DNA of 64,000 nt from Basfia succiniciproducens (GCF_011455875.1 NZ_CP015031.1:1159405-1223404); one strand, 5' to 3'; numbered from the stretch's first letter, positions 1 to 9,949 are shown. The notes: generated by a model not told the origin, from the sequence alone. Translations and numbers: made by a program.

Positions 1-769
1 CGTAACGGCAGCGTTCGGCTCTAATACGGGCTAAGCCTTGATGAGCCAGAATCCGGTTATTTTGATCCAAGGGCACAACATCCGCAATGGTACCGAGCGC
101 TACCAAATCTAAAAGTTCGGTAAAATTAGGCTGCGTTTTTTCATTAAATTCGCCCGACTCGCGCAATTTTGCACGCAACGCCAGCATTAAATAAAACGCG
201 ACCCCCACTCCAGCCAAAGCTTTCGAAGGAAAATGACAATCCGCTAAATTCGGATTCACAATTGCATCCGCAGCAGGCAATATTTCCGGCGGTAAATGAT
301 GATCGGTAATCAGCACCCGTACGCCATGCCCTTTCAAAAACGCCACACCGTCGAGAGAAGAAACGCCGTTATCCACTGTAATCAACAGTTCGACGCCTTT
401 TGCTAACGCCATTTCCGCCACAGCAACACTTAGCCCGTAACCCTGCTCAAAACGGTTCGGCACAAGATAATCCACATCGGTAAAGCCCAACTGGCGAAGC
501 GCGCTCACGGTCAACGCCGTACTGGTTGCGCCGTCCGCATCGAAATCCCCGACAATAATCACTTTTTGCTGTTTTTCACGGGCGATTATCAATAGTTGAA
601 CAGCTTGGTCAATACCTTGTAACTGATTAGGCGCCAGCATAGAATGCAAAGTGCGGTCTAATTGTTGGGAATTTTTTATATGGCGGGAACGGTACAGGCG
701 ATCCAATAAGGGATCGGCGCAAACAGCCGAACCATGTGGAATCGTACGACGTTGGATAAGCTTATTCAC
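1..769 (-). CDS. recJ: single-stranded-DNA-specific 5'-3' exonuclease RecJ (partial, C-terminus off the window)
   Basis: RecJ degrades single-stranded DNA 5' to 3' in RecF-pathway recombination, base excision and mismatch repair. The visible N-terminal part shows the DHH phosphoesterase signatures in order: GDFDADGATSTA, VDNGVSS, and the namesake TDHH followed by LPPEILPAADAIVNPN, all manganese ligands. The opening residues read NKLIQRRTIP and LLDRLYRSRHI, usual for the family. I chose a GTG at 769 because the frame further upstream has no ATG. A TTG near 810 is possible and no clear ribosome binding site decides between them. It lies 138 bp downstream of dsbC on the same strand, the order also known in Haemophilus influenzae. 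The identification is sure; the start is not. Confidence 0.93.
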   Translation of the reverse strand, partial: MNKLIQRRTIPHGSAVCADPLLDRLYRSRHIKNSQQLDRTLHSMLAPNQLQGIDQAVQLLIIAREKQQKVIIVGDFDADGATSTALTVSALRQLGFTDVDYLVPNRFEQGYGLSVAVAEMALAKGVELLITVDNGVSSLDGVAFLKGHGVRVLITDHHLPPEILPAADAIVNPNLADCHFPSKALAGVGVAFYLMLALRAKLRESGEFNEKTQPNFTELLDLVALGTIADVVPLDQNNRILAHQGLARIRAERCRY

Positions 770-907
770 AGGATAAATACAATCTAAAATAACGGAAATA
801 CATTTAATCAAACCGCAGCTAATCAACCGAATACTACGGAGATTTTCACTAAGCCGGTCCTAAAATAATTGGTGGGCTAATAAGCCCATCCGAATAATAT
901 GTCTGGA

Positions 908-1597
908 TTATTTTACGCTTTCTAAAGCGGATAATAATTCTTTCGGTGGTAAATAGCCGCCGATTAATTCACCGCTTTGGGTCACAATACTCGGCGTACC
1001 GCGAACACCGAATTGAACGCCCAATTCATAATGTTTTTTCGTGATATTCACCGCTTTTAATTCTTTCGGCGGATTGCCTTTTTCCGCTTCGTCTAATGCA
1101 AATGCGGGATCTTTAGCGGTAAAAATCGCTTCCATTTCTTTTGCCGTTTTCGTTCCTAAACCGCCGCGCGGAAAAGCTAAATAACGAATGGTAATACCTA
1201 AATCGTTATATTCCTTGATTTCACTATGTAATTTTTGACAATAGCCACAAGTAATATCCATAAAAACGGTCACCACGTGTTTTTCATTTTTTGCCGGATA
1301 GACAATCATTTCGTTTTTATAGCTTTCTAATGTCGCTAACAAAGCTTTGCCGGTTACATCCACCGGCCCTTTATCCGTTAATTCGAATAATTTACCTTGC
1401 AACACATATTTACCGTCTTCGGTGGCATAAAGAACGCCTTCGTTCGTTACTACGGTTTTAATACCTGAAATAGGTGAGTCTTTCACTTCAATATTGGTTG
1501 CGCCTAATTTTTTTAATTGAGTTGTAATTTGCGCATTATCAGCCGTAGCTGCCATTGAAATAGCCATTAATGAAAGTGCGGTTACAAATTTCTTCAT
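908..1597 (-). CDS. dsbC: thiol:disulfide interchange protein DsbC
   Basis: Periplasmic disulfide isomerase that reshuffles wrong disulfides and is kept reduced by DsbD. The 229-residue product starts with a Sec signal peptide (MKK, hydrophobic core, probable cut after residue 19, ATA|D). It then has the N-terminal dimerisation domain (about 20-85) and a thioredoxin-fold domain with the active site CGYC near residue 117. A cis-proline loop (GTPSIV) lies near 200. Length is close to the 236 residues of the E. coli protein. It is upstream of recJ on the same strand and probably cotranscribed with it. prfB diverges on the other side, with 182 bp between the two start codons. Confidence 0.95.
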   Translation of the reverse strand: MKKFVTALSLMAISMAATADNAQITTQLKKLGATNIEVKDSPISGIKTVVTNEGVLYATEDGKYVLQGKLFELTDKGPVDVTGKALLATLESYKNEMIVYPAKNEKHVVTVFMDITCGYCQKLHSEIKEYNDLGITIRYLAFPRGGLGTKTAKEMEAIFTAKDPAFALDEAEKGNPPKELKAVNITKKHYELGVQFGVRGTPSIVTQSGELIGGYLPPKELLSALESVK

Positions 1598-1779
1598 TTT
1601 TCTGTTCCTAAATCAGTAGATAAAGTACAAATTATAAAAAGATTACCAAATTGTGCAAGGAGATAATAAGGATTTGTTGAAAAAATATGCTATATACAAT
1701 TAGCCTTCGAGAAGACCTACCAAATTAACGCAAAATAACCTATAATTGCAGTTTATTTTGACAACTCAAAAACAAGAAA

Positions 1780-2878
1780 ATGTTTGAAATTAATCCTGTA
1801 AAAAATAAAATTGCAGACTTAACCTCCCGCACTGACGTGCTGAGGGGGTATCTTTGACTTTGATGCGAAAGTAGAACGCCTGGAAGAAGTCAATGCCGAA
1901 TTGGAACAACCTGACGTATGGAACGAACCGGAAAAAGCGCAGGCTTTAGGAAAAGAGCGTTCCGCATTGGAAACCGTTGTGAACACCATTAAAAAGCTCG
2001 AGCAGGGGCTGGAAGACGTTGACGGACTATTGGAATTAGCCGTTGAAGGAGAAGATGAAGAAACCTTTAACGAAGCCGTTACCGAATTAGACGAATTGGA
2101 ACAGCAGTTGGCTAAATTGGAATTCCGCCGGATGTTCAGCGGCGAGCACGATGCCTGCGACTGTTATATCGATCTGCAAGCGGGTTCCGGCGGCACGGAA
2201 GCGCAGGACTGGACGGAAATGCTGTTACGTATGTATTTGCGTTGGGCGGAAAGCAAAGGCTTTAAAACCGAATTGATGGAAGTCTCCGACGGCGATGTAG
2301 CCGGTTTAAAATCCGCTACGGTGAAAGTATCAGGCGAATATGCGTTCGGCTGGCTACGCACCGAAACGGGCATTCACCGTTTAGTGCGCAAAAGCCCGTT
2401 TGACAGCAATAACCGTCGTCACACCTCTTTTGCCGCCGCCTTTATTTATCCTGAAATTGACGATGATATTGATATTGAGATCAATCCGGCAGATTTGCGT
2501 ATCGACGTATATCGAGCCTCCGGAGCCGGCGGGCAACACGTAAACCGGACGGAAAGTGCGGTACGGATTACCCATATTCCAAGCGGTATTGTAGTGCAAT
2601 GTCAAAACGATCGTTCTCAGCATAAAAATAAAGATCAATGTATGAAGCAATTGAAAGCGAAACTTTACGAAATGGAATTGCAAAAGAAAAACGCAGATAA
2701 ACAGGCGTTGGAAGATTCAAAATCGGATATCGGCTGGGGCAGCCAGATTCGTTCCTATGTGCTTGATGATTCCCGCATCAAAGATCTGCGTACAGGCGTA
2801 GAAAACCGCAATACCCAAGCGGTATTGGACGGCGATCTAGATCGTTTTATCGAAGCCAGTTTGAAAGCGGGATTGTAA
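1780..2878 (+). CDS. prfB: peptide chain release factor 2 (programmed +1 frameshift)
   Basis: RF2 recognises UGA and UAA and triggers hydrolysis of peptidyl-tRNA. The gene is in two frames. Codons 1-25 run from ATG at 1780 ([10 protein letters not shown]...) to CTT at 1852-1854, followed by in-frame TGA at 1855-1857. Skipping T1855 continues in the +1 frame with GAC TTT GAT GCG to the stop at 2878, giving about 365 residues as in E. coli. The stop-codon recognition motif SPF is in [12 protein letters not shown] and the catalytic GGQ is in GAGGQHVN. A start at ATG 1901 would cut off the N-terminal domain and is wrong. lysS follows after 92 bp, as in E. coli and H. influenzae. Confidence 0.97.
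1843..1858 (+). promoter_or_regulatory. prfB: prfB autoregulatory +1 frameshift site
   Basis: The window holds an internal Shine-Dalgarno-like AGGGGG (1843-1848), three bases, then CTT TGA C (1852-1858). This is the classical bacterial RF2 recoding site. When RF2 is scarce the ribosome pauses at the poorly terminating UGA-C, and the anti-SD pairing pulls it forward by one base on the slippery CUU. RF2 therefore controls its own synthesis. Confidence 0.97.
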
Positions 2879-2970
2879 TCGTACTACTCCATATTAAATT
2901 CAATCAAATATTAAAAAAAATAAAGGGTGGACAAGCATACCCATCCGACGAAATTACAAGGTAACCAAAA

Positions 2971-4482
2971 ATGTCAGAACAACAAAATGCAGAATTAGAT
3001 TTTCACGGTGAAATGGCGGTACGTCGCGAAAAATTAGCGGCCTTACGTGCAAAAGGTAACGCCTTTCCGAACACATTTCGCCGTGATGCATTAGCTCAGG
3101 ATTTACATAATCAATACGATGAAACGGACGGCGAACAATTAAAAGAAAAAGATCTGCATGTTGCCGTTGCCGGTCGCATTATGACCCGTCGTACCATGGG
3201 AAAAGCGACTTTTATAACCATTCAGGATATGAGCGGTAAAATCCAGCTTTATGTGGCTCGCGATAACCTTCCTGAAGGCGTCTACGGGGAAGATGTAAAA
3301 AGCTGGGATTTAGGCGATATTGTCGGGATCAAAGGTACTTTATTTAAAACCAAAACCAACGAATTAACCGTAAAAGCTCATGAAGTGCAATTATTAACCA
3401 AAGCGCTTCGTCCGTTGCCGGATAAATTCCACGGTTTGAGCGATCAGGAAACCCGTTATCGCCAACGTTATTTAGATTTAATTTCTAACGAAGAATCCCG
3501 TCGTACTTTTGTGATCCGCTCAAAAGTTATCGCCGGTATCCGCGAATACTTCATCGGTAAAGGCTTCATCGAAGTAGAAACACCGATGCTGCAGGTAATT
3601 CCGGGCGGCGCGGCGGCGCGTCCGTTCGTAACTCACCACAACGCTCTGGATATCGATATGTACCTGCGTATCGCCCCCGAACTTTACTTAAAACGCTTAG
3701 TGGTGGGCGGCTTTGAACGGGTATTCGAATTAAACCGTAACTTCCGCAACGAAGGGGTTTCCGTGCGCCACAACCCGGAATTCACTATGATCGAATACTA
3801 TCAGGCATACGCGGATTACCACGATTTAATGGATAACACCGAAGAATTGTTACGTAAATTAGCCCTTGATATTTTAGGTACCACCATTGTGCCTTACGGC
3901 GAATATGAATTCGATTTCGGCAAACCGTTCGAACGTATCACCATGCATGATGCGGTGATTAAATACGGCGCGGAAAAAGGTATTGTAAAAGAAGATTTAT
4001 ACGATTTAGACCGTGCCAAAGCGGCAGCCGCCAAATTAGGCATTGAAATCCAAAAATCCTGGGGCTTAGGTTCAATCGTCAATGCCATTTTTGAAGAAGT
4101 GGCGGAACATCACCTGATTCAACCGACATTCTTAATGGCTCACCCTGCGGAAATTTCGCCGTTGGCGCGCCGTAATGACGAAAACCCGGAAGTAACCGAT
4201 CGTTTTGAATTATTCATCGGCGGCCGTGAAATCGGTAACGGTTTCTCGGAATTGAACGACGCCGAAGACCAAGCTGAACGTTTCGACGCCCAAGTAGCGG
4301 CGAAAGACGCAGGCGACGATGAAGCCATGTTTAAAGATGACGACTTCGTCACCGCACTGGAACACGGCTTACCGCCGACTGCGGGCGAAGGTTTGGGGAT
4401 CGACCGTTTAGCAATGCTGTTCGCCAACGCTCCGTCAATCCGCGATGTGATTCTATTCCCGGCAATGAAACACAAAGGGTAA
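2971..4482 (+). CDS. lysS: lysine--tRNA ligase (class II)
   Basis: Charges tRNA-Lys with lysine in the cytoplasm. The 503-residue product has an N-terminal OB-fold anticodon-binding domain (about 55-150, with [21 protein letters not shown]). The class II catalytic core follows, with motif 2 ([24 protein letters not shown]) and motif 3 ([11 protein letters not shown]) near the C-terminus. Length fits the 505 residues of E. coli LysS. An AAGG ribosome binding site precedes the ATG. It is the second gene after prfB and is closed by an inverted-USS terminator at 4501-4535. Confidence 0.97.
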   Translation: MSEQQNAELDFHGEMAVRREKLAALRAKGNAFPNTFRRDALAQDLHNQYDETDGEQLKEKDLHVAVAGRIMTRRTMGKATFITIQDMSGKIQLYVARDNLPEGVYGEDVKSWDLGDIVGIKGTLFKTKTNELTVKAHEVQLLTKALRPLPDKFHGLSDQETRYRQRYLDLISNEESRRTFVIRSKVIAGIREYFIGKGFIEVETPMLQVIPGGAAARPFVTHHNALDIDMYLRIAPELYLKRLVVGGFERVFELNRNFRNEGVSVRHNPEFTMIEYYQAYADYHDLMDNTEELLRKLALDILGTTIVPYGEYEFDFGKPFERITMHDAVIKYGAEKGIVKEDLYDLDRAKAAAAKLGIEIQKSWGLGSIVNAIFEEVAEHHLIQPTFLMAHPAEISPLARRNDENPEVTDRFELFIGGREIGNGFSELNDAEDQAERFDAQVAAKDAGDDEAMFKDDDFVTALEHGLPPTAGEGLGIDRLAMLFANAPSIRDVILFPAMKHKG

Positions 4483-4500
4483 AAAATTAACGAAAAATCG

Positions 4501-4535
4501 ACCGCACTTTTTTATGCAAAGTGCGGTTCTTTTTT
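4501..4535 (+). terminator. inverted-USS terminator after lysS
   Basis: ACCGCACTTT and AAAGTGCGGT form a perfect 10-bp stem around a 7-base loop, followed by TCTTTTTT. Two uptake signals in opposite orientation make up the hairpin, a common Pasteurellaceae arrangement. hypA starts 11 bp further on, so readthrough or a promoter inside the hairpin region must supply hypA mRNA. Confidence 0.85.
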
Positions 4536-4546
4536 AAGGAAATTTT

Positions 4547-4888
4547 ATGCACGAAATGTCCCTTACCCAAAACATTATGGAAATTGTGGAAGAACAATGC
4601 CACCGCAATAACGTGAATAAAGTTACGGATATTTGGTTGGAAATCGGTCCGCTTTCCTGTGTGGAACCTGATGCCATTGAATTTTGTTTTGAGGTATGCC
4701 GCAAAAATACGGTAATGGAAAATTGCAAGCTCCATTTTGTCCCCGTGCTGGCGCTGGCCTATTGCTGGCATTGCGAAAAAACGGTGGAAATCAAAAGCCA
4801 TCATGACGCCTGTCCCCAATGCGGCGGTATTCACTTACAAAAGCAAGGCGGCGATGATTTGCGAATTAAGGAAATTGCGGTGGAATAA
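4547..4888 (+). CDS. hypA: hydrogenase maturation nickel chaperone HypA/HybF
   Basis: HypA and its paralogue HybF deliver nickel to [NiFe]-hydrogenase large subunits. The 113-residue product begins MHEMSL; the N-terminal Met-His-Glu are the known nickel ligands. It has the zinc-binding pairs CWHC (about 73-76) and CPQC (about 89-92). AAGGA lies just upstream of the ATG. The next gene, hypF, belongs to the same pathway, 166 bp downstream on the same strand. No hydrogenase structural genes and no hypB, hypC, hypD or hypE are in this window, so the rest of the machinery must be elsewhere if the pathway works. Confidence 0.93.
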   Translation: MHEMSLTQNIMEIVEEQCHRNNVNKVTDIWLEIGPLSCVEPDAIEFCFEVCRKNTVMENCKLHFVPVLALAYCWHCEKTVEIKSHHDACPQCGGIHLQKQGGDDLRIKEIAVE

Positions 4889-4992
4889 TTTCAACGGGCG
4901 TTACGCCGCTTCCAAATGCTGTCCATCGCTATTAAAGCTGATTCCTCTCTGACTTCTAAAATCTATTGATAAACGCTTAAATTCCAATATGA

Positions 4993-5026
4993 TTAGGGTC
5001 TGCTTATCTTTTATAAACAGACCCCG
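4993..5026. repeat. intergenic hairpin repeat upstream of hypF
   Basis: TAGGGTCTGCTTAT, CTTT, then ATAAACAGACCCC form an almost perfect inverted repeat. Related sequence occurs at 28672-28703 (TAGGGCCGTTTAT and ATAAGCGGATCCTA), and half of it at about 34889-34901 (TAAACAGACCCTA). It is therefore a small dispersed intergenic family. Here it ends about 14 bp before the hypF ribosome binding region. Confidence 0.6.
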
Positions 5027-5054
5027 GCTAAATAATAAATGAAGGCATTTCCAC

Positions 5055-7367
5055 ATGAACACCGAAAAACACTCCGTTATCGAACTACGTATTAAAGGCA
5101 AAGTACAAGGAGTAGGATTTCGTCCTTTCGTTTGGCTATTGGCAAATCAATACGGGCTAAAAGGTGATGTGAACAATGATGGTCAGGGCGTATTGATCCG
5201 CTTTATTGAACCTGATTGTGTCTCTCTGCAACAGTTTTTGCGGGATTTACAGAATAAACTGCCGCCTCTTGCGCAAATTACGGAAATTCAAGAGACAACA
5301 AAAATCGGCGAAAATTTACCGCACTTTTCAGACTTTACCATTCGAGAAAGTGAAAATAACGCCGTAGATACGCAAATTGTGCCGGATGCCGCCACTTGCC
5401 CCGCTTGTTTGAAAGAGTTATTTGCGCCCCATAACCGCCGTTTTCATTACCCTTTCACAAACTGTACGCATTGCGGCCCCCGTTTCACCATTATTAAATC
5501 CATCCCTTATGATCGCCCGAATACCTCAATGGCAAACTTTCCTTTTTGCCCGGAATGCGAGCGGGAATATAAAAACCCGGCGGATCGCCGTTTTCACGCG
5601 CAACCGAACGCCTGCCCCGTTTGCGGCCCGCATATTTGGCTGCAGAATCAACATACCAAAATAGCAGATCACGAAGCGGCATTAATACAAACCCTGCATT
5701 TGCTGAATGAAGGTAAAATTATTGCCATTAAAGGTATCGGCGGATTCCATCTGGCTTGCGACGCCACCAATCGGCAAACCGTACAATTATTGCGCTCTCG
5801 TAAACGCCGCCCCACTAAACCGCTTGCAATTATGGTGCCCGATTTGCGGTTTTTAACGGCACTCAGCCGGGCGGAAACCGAACTTTTAACCTCAAGTGCG
5901 GCACCTATTGTATTACTGTCAAAACATAAAGTACCGGCGGTTGATGAACTTATTGCCCCGCATTTAAATGAAATCGGCGTTATGTTGCCAAGCAATCCGT
6001 TGCAACATTTATTATTAAAGGCGATAAACAAGCCGCTGGTTATGACATCCGCCAATCCGAGCGGGCAACCGCCGGTGTTGGATAATGAAAGTGCGGTTAA
6101 ATTTTTGCAAAATTTGGCGGATTTTTATCTTTGCCATAATCGGGATATTTTACAACGCGCGGACGACAGCCTTGTGCGCATTGCCTTTGACGGTTTAGAA
6201 ACGTTACGTCGCGCCCGCGGTTATGTACCGGACGAAATTTCACTAAATATCTCAAACAACAAAAATATTCTCGCCTTAGGTTCGGATCTAAAAAACACAT
6301 TCTGCCTGCTTAAAAGAAATAAAGCCGTGGTCAGCCAGCATATCGGCGATACCGCCGACGAAAAAGTGCGGTCTCAATTAGAGGAAAATCTGGCGTTATT
6401 TCAGCATATTTATCAATTTAAAGCCGATTTAATCGCGGTTGATTCCCATACCGGCTATTTCAGTTCGGCAACGGGCAGACAAATTGCGCAATGCCAACAG
6501 ATTCCCGTTATGGAAATTCTTCACCACCACGCCCATATTAGGGCGGTAATGGCAGAACATAATTGCAATGAAAAGGTGATCGGCATTGCCTTAGACGGCA
6601 TCGGAATGGGTGAAAATCAACAGCTTTGGGGCGGTGAATGTTTACTGATAAACCGGACGGAAGTTAAACATCTCGGCGGGTTGCCGGCTGTAGCTCTTCC
6701 CGGCGGCGACCTTGCGGCAACCCAACCTTGGCGCAACTGGCTCGCGCATATTCATCAATTTGTGGAAAACTGGCAAGAACTTGCGGCTAAAAGCTGCGAA
6801 AAATATAATTGGCAGCCACTAAGCCGCGCAATAGAACAAAAAATCAACTGCCCGACAATTTCTTCCGCCGGCAGATTATTTGATGCGGTAGCCTACTCCC
6901 TTAACATCGCGCCGGAAAACCTGAGCTGGGAAGGCGAAGCCGCCTGCCGGTTAGAAGCGCTCGCAGGTCAATCGCAATTTACTGAAAAAAGTGCGGTCAA
7001 AATTCGACAAATTTTACCGGAATTTGCCGATGAACTTATTTGGACGAATGATAAAAATAATAAAACATTTCTAAATCTGGCCAAATTCTGGCAATCATGG
7101 CGCAATTATAAAGAGCAGAAAGCCGATAAAGCCTTTGCTTTCCATCTCGCGCTTGCGGCCGGATTTGCCGAATTAGCCCGTCAACAGGCAAACAAATATC
7201 AATGCCGTACCATTGTGCTTTCAGGCGGTGTAATGCATAACCGGCTTTTACGCCGGTTATTAAAAGAAAATCTGCAAGAATTTAATGTGCTAAGCGCCCA
7301 TCAGTTCCCGATGGGCGACGGCGGATTAAGCCTCGGGCAAGCCGCAATCGCAGCGGATTTTACTTAA
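5055..7367 (+). CDS. hypF: carbamoyltransferase HypF ([NiFe]-hydrogenase cyanide ligand synthesis)
   Basis: HypF transfers a carbamoyl group from carbamoyl phosphate to the C-terminal cysteine of HypE, the first step in making the CN ligands of [NiFe]-hydrogenases. Domains of the 770-residue product in order: acylphosphatase-like (about 8-95, with GKVQGVGFRPFVWLL); two zinc-finger-like Cys clusters (CPACLKEL with FTNCTHCGPR, then CPECEREY with ACPVCG; about 113-195); a YrdC-like domain (about 205-390, with KGIGGFHLACDA); and a Kae1-like domain with the metal-binding HHHAHIRAVMAEH. Length fits the family (about 750). It probably works with hypA upstream. USS copies lie inside the coding sequence at about 6087, 6366 and 6999. 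Confidence 0.95.
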   Translation: MNTEKHSVIELRIKGKVQGVGFRPFVWLLANQYGLKGDVNNDGQGVLIRFIEPDCVSLQQFLRDLQNKLPPLAQITEIQETTKIGENLPHFSDFTIRESENNAVDTQIVPDAATCPACLKELFAPHNRRFHYPFTNCTHCGPRFTIIKSIPYDRPNTSMANFPFCPECEREYKNPADRRFHAQPNACPVCGPHIWLQNQHTKIADHEAALIQTLHLLNEGKIIAIKGIGGFHLACDATNRQTVQLLRSRKRRPTKPLAIMVPDLRFLTALSRAETELLTSSAAPIVLLSKHKVPAVDELIAPHLNEIGVMLPSNPLQHLLLKAINKPLVMTSANPSGQPPVLDNESAVKFLQNLADFYLCHNRDILQRADDSLVRIAFDGLETLRRARGYVPDEISLNISNNKNILALGSDLKNTFCLLKRNKAVVSQHIGDTADEKVRSQLEENLALFQHIYQFKADLIAVDSHTGYFSSATGRQIAQCQQIPVMEILHHHAHIRAVMAEHNCNEKVIGIALDGIGMGENQQLWGGECLLINRTEVKHLGGLPAVALPGGDLAATQPWRNWLAHIHQFVENWQELAAKSCEKYNWQPLSRAIEQKINCPTISSAGRLFDAVAYSLNIAPENLSWEGEAACRLEALAGQSQFTEKSAVKIRQILPEFADELIWTNDKNNKTFLNLAKFWQSWRNYKEQKADKAFAFHLALAAGFAELARQQANKYQCRTIVLSGGVMHNRLLRRLLKENLQEFNVLSAHQFPMGDGGLSLGQAAIAADFT

Positions 7368-7482
7368 CCCGAGCTTCCGGCCGTTGCTTATCAAAAGTAT
7401 CGTTTTGCAGTTACCGACATAAATAAACTAAAACCCTTTAATAACCGGAATTAGTTTATGAAAAGTAAGAAATCCGGGCAAT

Positions 7483-7507
7483 AAAAAAGACCGCTAAAAA
7501 GCGGTCT
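7483..7507 (-). terminator. terminator of tRNA-Leu(CAA)
   Basis: On the minus strand AGACCGC, TTTTTA, GCGGTCT is followed by TTTTTTAT. It starts 9 bp after the CCA end of the tRNA gene. It may also stop plus-strand hypF transcripts, although the U-run is on the minus-strand side. Confidence 0.8.
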
Positions 7508-7515
7508 CTTGAATT

Positions 7516-7602
7516 TGGTGCCAGTGGTCGGACTCGAACCGACACGCTTTTAAGGGCGGCGGATTTTGAATCCGCTGCGTCTACCGATTTCGCCACACTG
7601 GC
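7516..7602 (-). tRNA. tRNA-Leu (anticodon CAA)
   Basis: This 87-nt class II tRNA begins GCCAGTGTGGCG and ends in an encoded CCA. The anticodon arm is GCGGA, TTCAAAA, TCCGC, giving anticodon CAA, which decodes UUG. The variable arm is long, as leucine tRNAs require, and the T-arm contains GGTTCGAGTCC. The 7-bp acceptor stem GCCAGTG/CACTGGC is perfect. Confidence 0.96.
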
Positions 7603-7630
7603 TTCACTGATAAATACGTGAACAGAGCGT

Positions 7631-7658
7631 ATTATACGGAGTTCTTCGGTTGTTGCAA
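7631..7658 (-). promoter_or_regulatory. sigma-70 promoter of tRNA-Leu(CAA)
   Basis: On the minus strand TTGCAA (7653-7658) and a consensus TATAAT (7631-7636) are 16 bp apart. The -10 box lies 28 bp upstream of the mature 5' end. The position and the strong -10 are typical of a tRNA promoter. Confidence 0.75.
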
Positions 7659-7716
7659 GAATAAATTGTTAATTTGTTTTTAGTTGATTTAATTTTCAAC
7701 AATTCCTAAAAATTTA

Positions 7717-7751
7717 CAAAAAAAGACCGCACTTTTGTTAACGTGCGCTCT
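7717..7751 (-). terminator. USS-containing terminator after lptG
   Basis: On the minus strand AGAGCGCAC, a 10-base loop, then GTGCGGTCT (one mismatch) is followed by seven U residues. The right arm carries one uptake signal. It sits just downstream of the lptG stop codon. Confidence 0.75.
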
Positions 7752-7765
7752 TTTTTCATGGGGTT

Positions 7766-8836
7766 TTAATCCCGTTTACGGCTTAGTAACCACCAGGTAA
7801 TCACTAAGAATAAAAGGCTCGGCATTAATGCGCCGATGATAGGCGCCACATTATACACCAGACTTAACGGGCCGAAAATTTCATTGATTACGTAAAATAA
7901 GAAGCCGAAACAAATCCCGGTAACGATTCTTGCACCCGCGGTAACGCTACGTAACGGACCGAAAATAAAGGATAACGCCAACATCATCATCACGCCCACT
8001 GAAATCGGCTGGAATAATTTGCGCCAGTAGGTCAGCTCGAATTTTTTGCTGTCCTGTCCGGTTTCTTTCAGGAAAGAAATATAGCTGGATAGTCCGGAAA
8101 TAGACAACGAAGTCGGTTTAACCGTGAAAATTCCTAATTTATCCGGCGTTAACGAGGTTTTCCAGGGACGGTTTAAATAGTTTTTCGTTTTAATTTCATC
8201 CGCCGAAATCTGCGATTCATTAACCTGTTTTAACACCCAGCTTCCGTTTTCATAACTTGCTTTATTGGCATGGCTAACCCGTTGCAACTGGCGGTTGTCA
8301 TTAAAACTGTAAATATAAATGTTATTTAAATTAGCGTCTTCCGTTGCTCGTTTAATATAGATGAAATCATTGCCGTCTTTTGCCCAAATACCGTTTTTCA
8401 CCGATAGCATAGAACCGCCGGAAATCGCTTTTGAACGCATATCCCGTGCAAACTGTTCCGTTTGCGGAATGCCCCATTCGCCGATAACCATAGTTAATAA
8501 AACCAACGGCAAAGCGGTTTTCATCACGGCAAAGCCGATTTTCATACGGGAAAAGCCCGCCGACTGCATAACCACCAATTCGCTGCGACTGGCAAGATTA
8601 CCCAATGCGATGAGCGCCCCCAATAATGCCGCCATCGGGAAAAAAGTTTCGATATCTTTCGGCATTGTCAGCACGGTATAAAGGAAAGCCTGCATACTAT
8701 CATAGCTGCCTTTACCTACACTGCGGAACTGTTCGACAAATTTAATAATGCCTGAAAGTCCGACTAAGGTTAATAAAGTAGCAAAAATCGCCCCTAAAAT
8801 GCTTTTGCCGATATATCTATCTAATGTATTCATCAT
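7766..8836 (-). CDS. lptG: LPS export ABC transporter permease LptG
   Basis: Inner-membrane half-permease that, with LptF and the ATPase LptB, extracts lipopolysaccharide and feeds it to the LptC-LptA bridge. The 356-residue product has the YjgP/YjgQ layout: transmembrane segments near residues 15-35, 60-80 and 100-120, a large periplasmic beta-jellyroll domain (about 130-265), then three helices to residue 350 ending in RKRD. It is the second gene of an lptF-lptG operon with 12 bp between the genes, and the operon diverges from pepA as in E. coli. Confidence 0.95.
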   Translation of the reverse strand: MMNTLDRYIGKSILGAIFATLLTLVGLSGIIKFVEQFRSVGKGSYDSMQAFLYTVLTMPKDIETFFPMAALLGALIALGNLASRSELVVMQSAGFSRMKIGFAVMKTALPLVLLTMVIGEWGIPQTEQFARDMRSKAISGGSMLSVKNGIWAKDGNDFIYIKRATEDANLNNIYIYSFNDNRQLQRVSHANKASYENGSWVLKQVNESQISADEIKTKNYLNRPWKTSLTPDKLGIFTVKPTSLSISGLSSYISFLKETGQDSKKFELTYWRKLFQPISVGVMMMLALSFIFGPLRSVTAGARIVTGICFGFLFYVINEIFGPLSLVYNVAPIIGALMPSLLFLVITWWLLSRKRD

Positions 8837-8848
8837 TTTTCAGTCTCC

Positions 8849-9949
8849 TTAAATCGCCGATTTTTTTGAGAACAGATGACGAATTTTATACATAAAGGCG
8901 CTATTCCAACTGTTTAGCATAATTCCCAAGAGTAAGAAAAAGAGATTAACCAACGGCATCAGCAATCCGGCATCTAATTTGCCGGCACCGCCTGCCGATT
9001 TTAATGAACTCTGCAATAAGAAATAAATTAAGTAAAGCAATAATGCCGGCAAAATTTTGGCAAAACGTCCTTGTCGAGGATTTACCTTACTTAACGGAAC
9101 CGCTAGCAACGCCATTAAAGGAACGGCTAAAATCAAACTGATACGCCAGTTTAATTCGGCTTTCGCCGCCGGTGTTTTCAGCGTTAACAATTTCGCAAGC
9201 GGTAATTCTGTTGTTTCATTTTCATCGGAATCCACATTACGATGTCCTAAATAAGCCTGATATTCGGTGAAATTGGTAATACGAAAATCAGGCAACGCAG
9301 CGGAACCTTCCACTCGTTGACTATTTTGCAGACTTAAAATCTGATCGCCATTCGGTAAAGATTGTAATTCACCGTTCTCCGCAACAATAACCGACGGTTT
9401 AGAATTTCCTTTTTCTTTCGTTTGGAATAAATAGATATTGCTGATTTTGTTATCTTTAATATTATCTATAAACAGTACGAAATCGCTATCATTGGAGGTC
9501 ATAAATTGACCGGCCGATAATGCGGACATATTCGGATTAGCTCTTGCATCCTCTACAATCTGTCCTTGTTTTTGAATAGCCCAAGGGGAAACCCACAACA
9601 CATTGTAAGCCGCCAGTGCCGCCGTTAACACGGAAAGCCCCAGCGCCACCTTAACAAGAATACGTTGCCCCACGCCACAGGCTCGCATAACCGAAATTTC
9701 ACTTTCCGCATATAAACGACCGAATGTTAATAAAATCGCGATAAACAAGCATAAAGGAAGCATTAATTGCGCCATCGCAGGCATACCTAAGCCTAATAGC
9801 GATAATACCAGGTCTGCCGGTACATTCCCGTTCGCTGCCGAACCTAAAACTCGGACTAGCTGTTGGGAGAAAAAAATCAGAAGTAAAATAAATAAAATAG
9901 CCACTTGGCTCTTAAATACTTCTTTTGTTAAATATCTCGTTAAAATCAC
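8849..9949 (-). CDS. lptF: LPS export ABC transporter permease LptF
   Basis: Partner half-permease of LptG in the LptB2FG complex. The 366-residue product starts [15 protein letters not shown], the typical amphipathic start of the family. It has helices at about 15-35, 55-78 and 97-118, a periplasmic domain (about 125-260), then three more helices and a basic C-terminal tail ([13 protein letters not shown]). First gene of the operon; 142 bp separate it from the divergent pepA, so the promoters of both lie in that gap. Confidence 0.95.
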   Translation of the reverse strand: MILTRYLTKEVFKSQVAILFILLLIFFSQQLVRVLGSAANGNVPADLVLSLLGLGMPAMAQLMLPLCLFIAILLTFGRLYAESEISVMRACGVGQRILVKVALGLSVLTAALAAYNVLWVSPWAIQKQGQIVEDARANPNMSALSAGQFMTSNDSDFVLFIDNIKDNKISNIYLFQTKEKGNSKPSVIVAENGELQSLPNGDQILSLQNSQRVEGSAALPDFRITNFTEYQAYLGHRNVDSDENETTELPLAKLLTLKTPAAKAELNWRISLILAVPLMALLAVPLSKVNPRQGRFAKILPALLLYLIYFLLQSSLKSAGGAGKLDAGLLMPLVNLFFLLLGIMLNSWNSAFMYKIRHLFSKKSAI

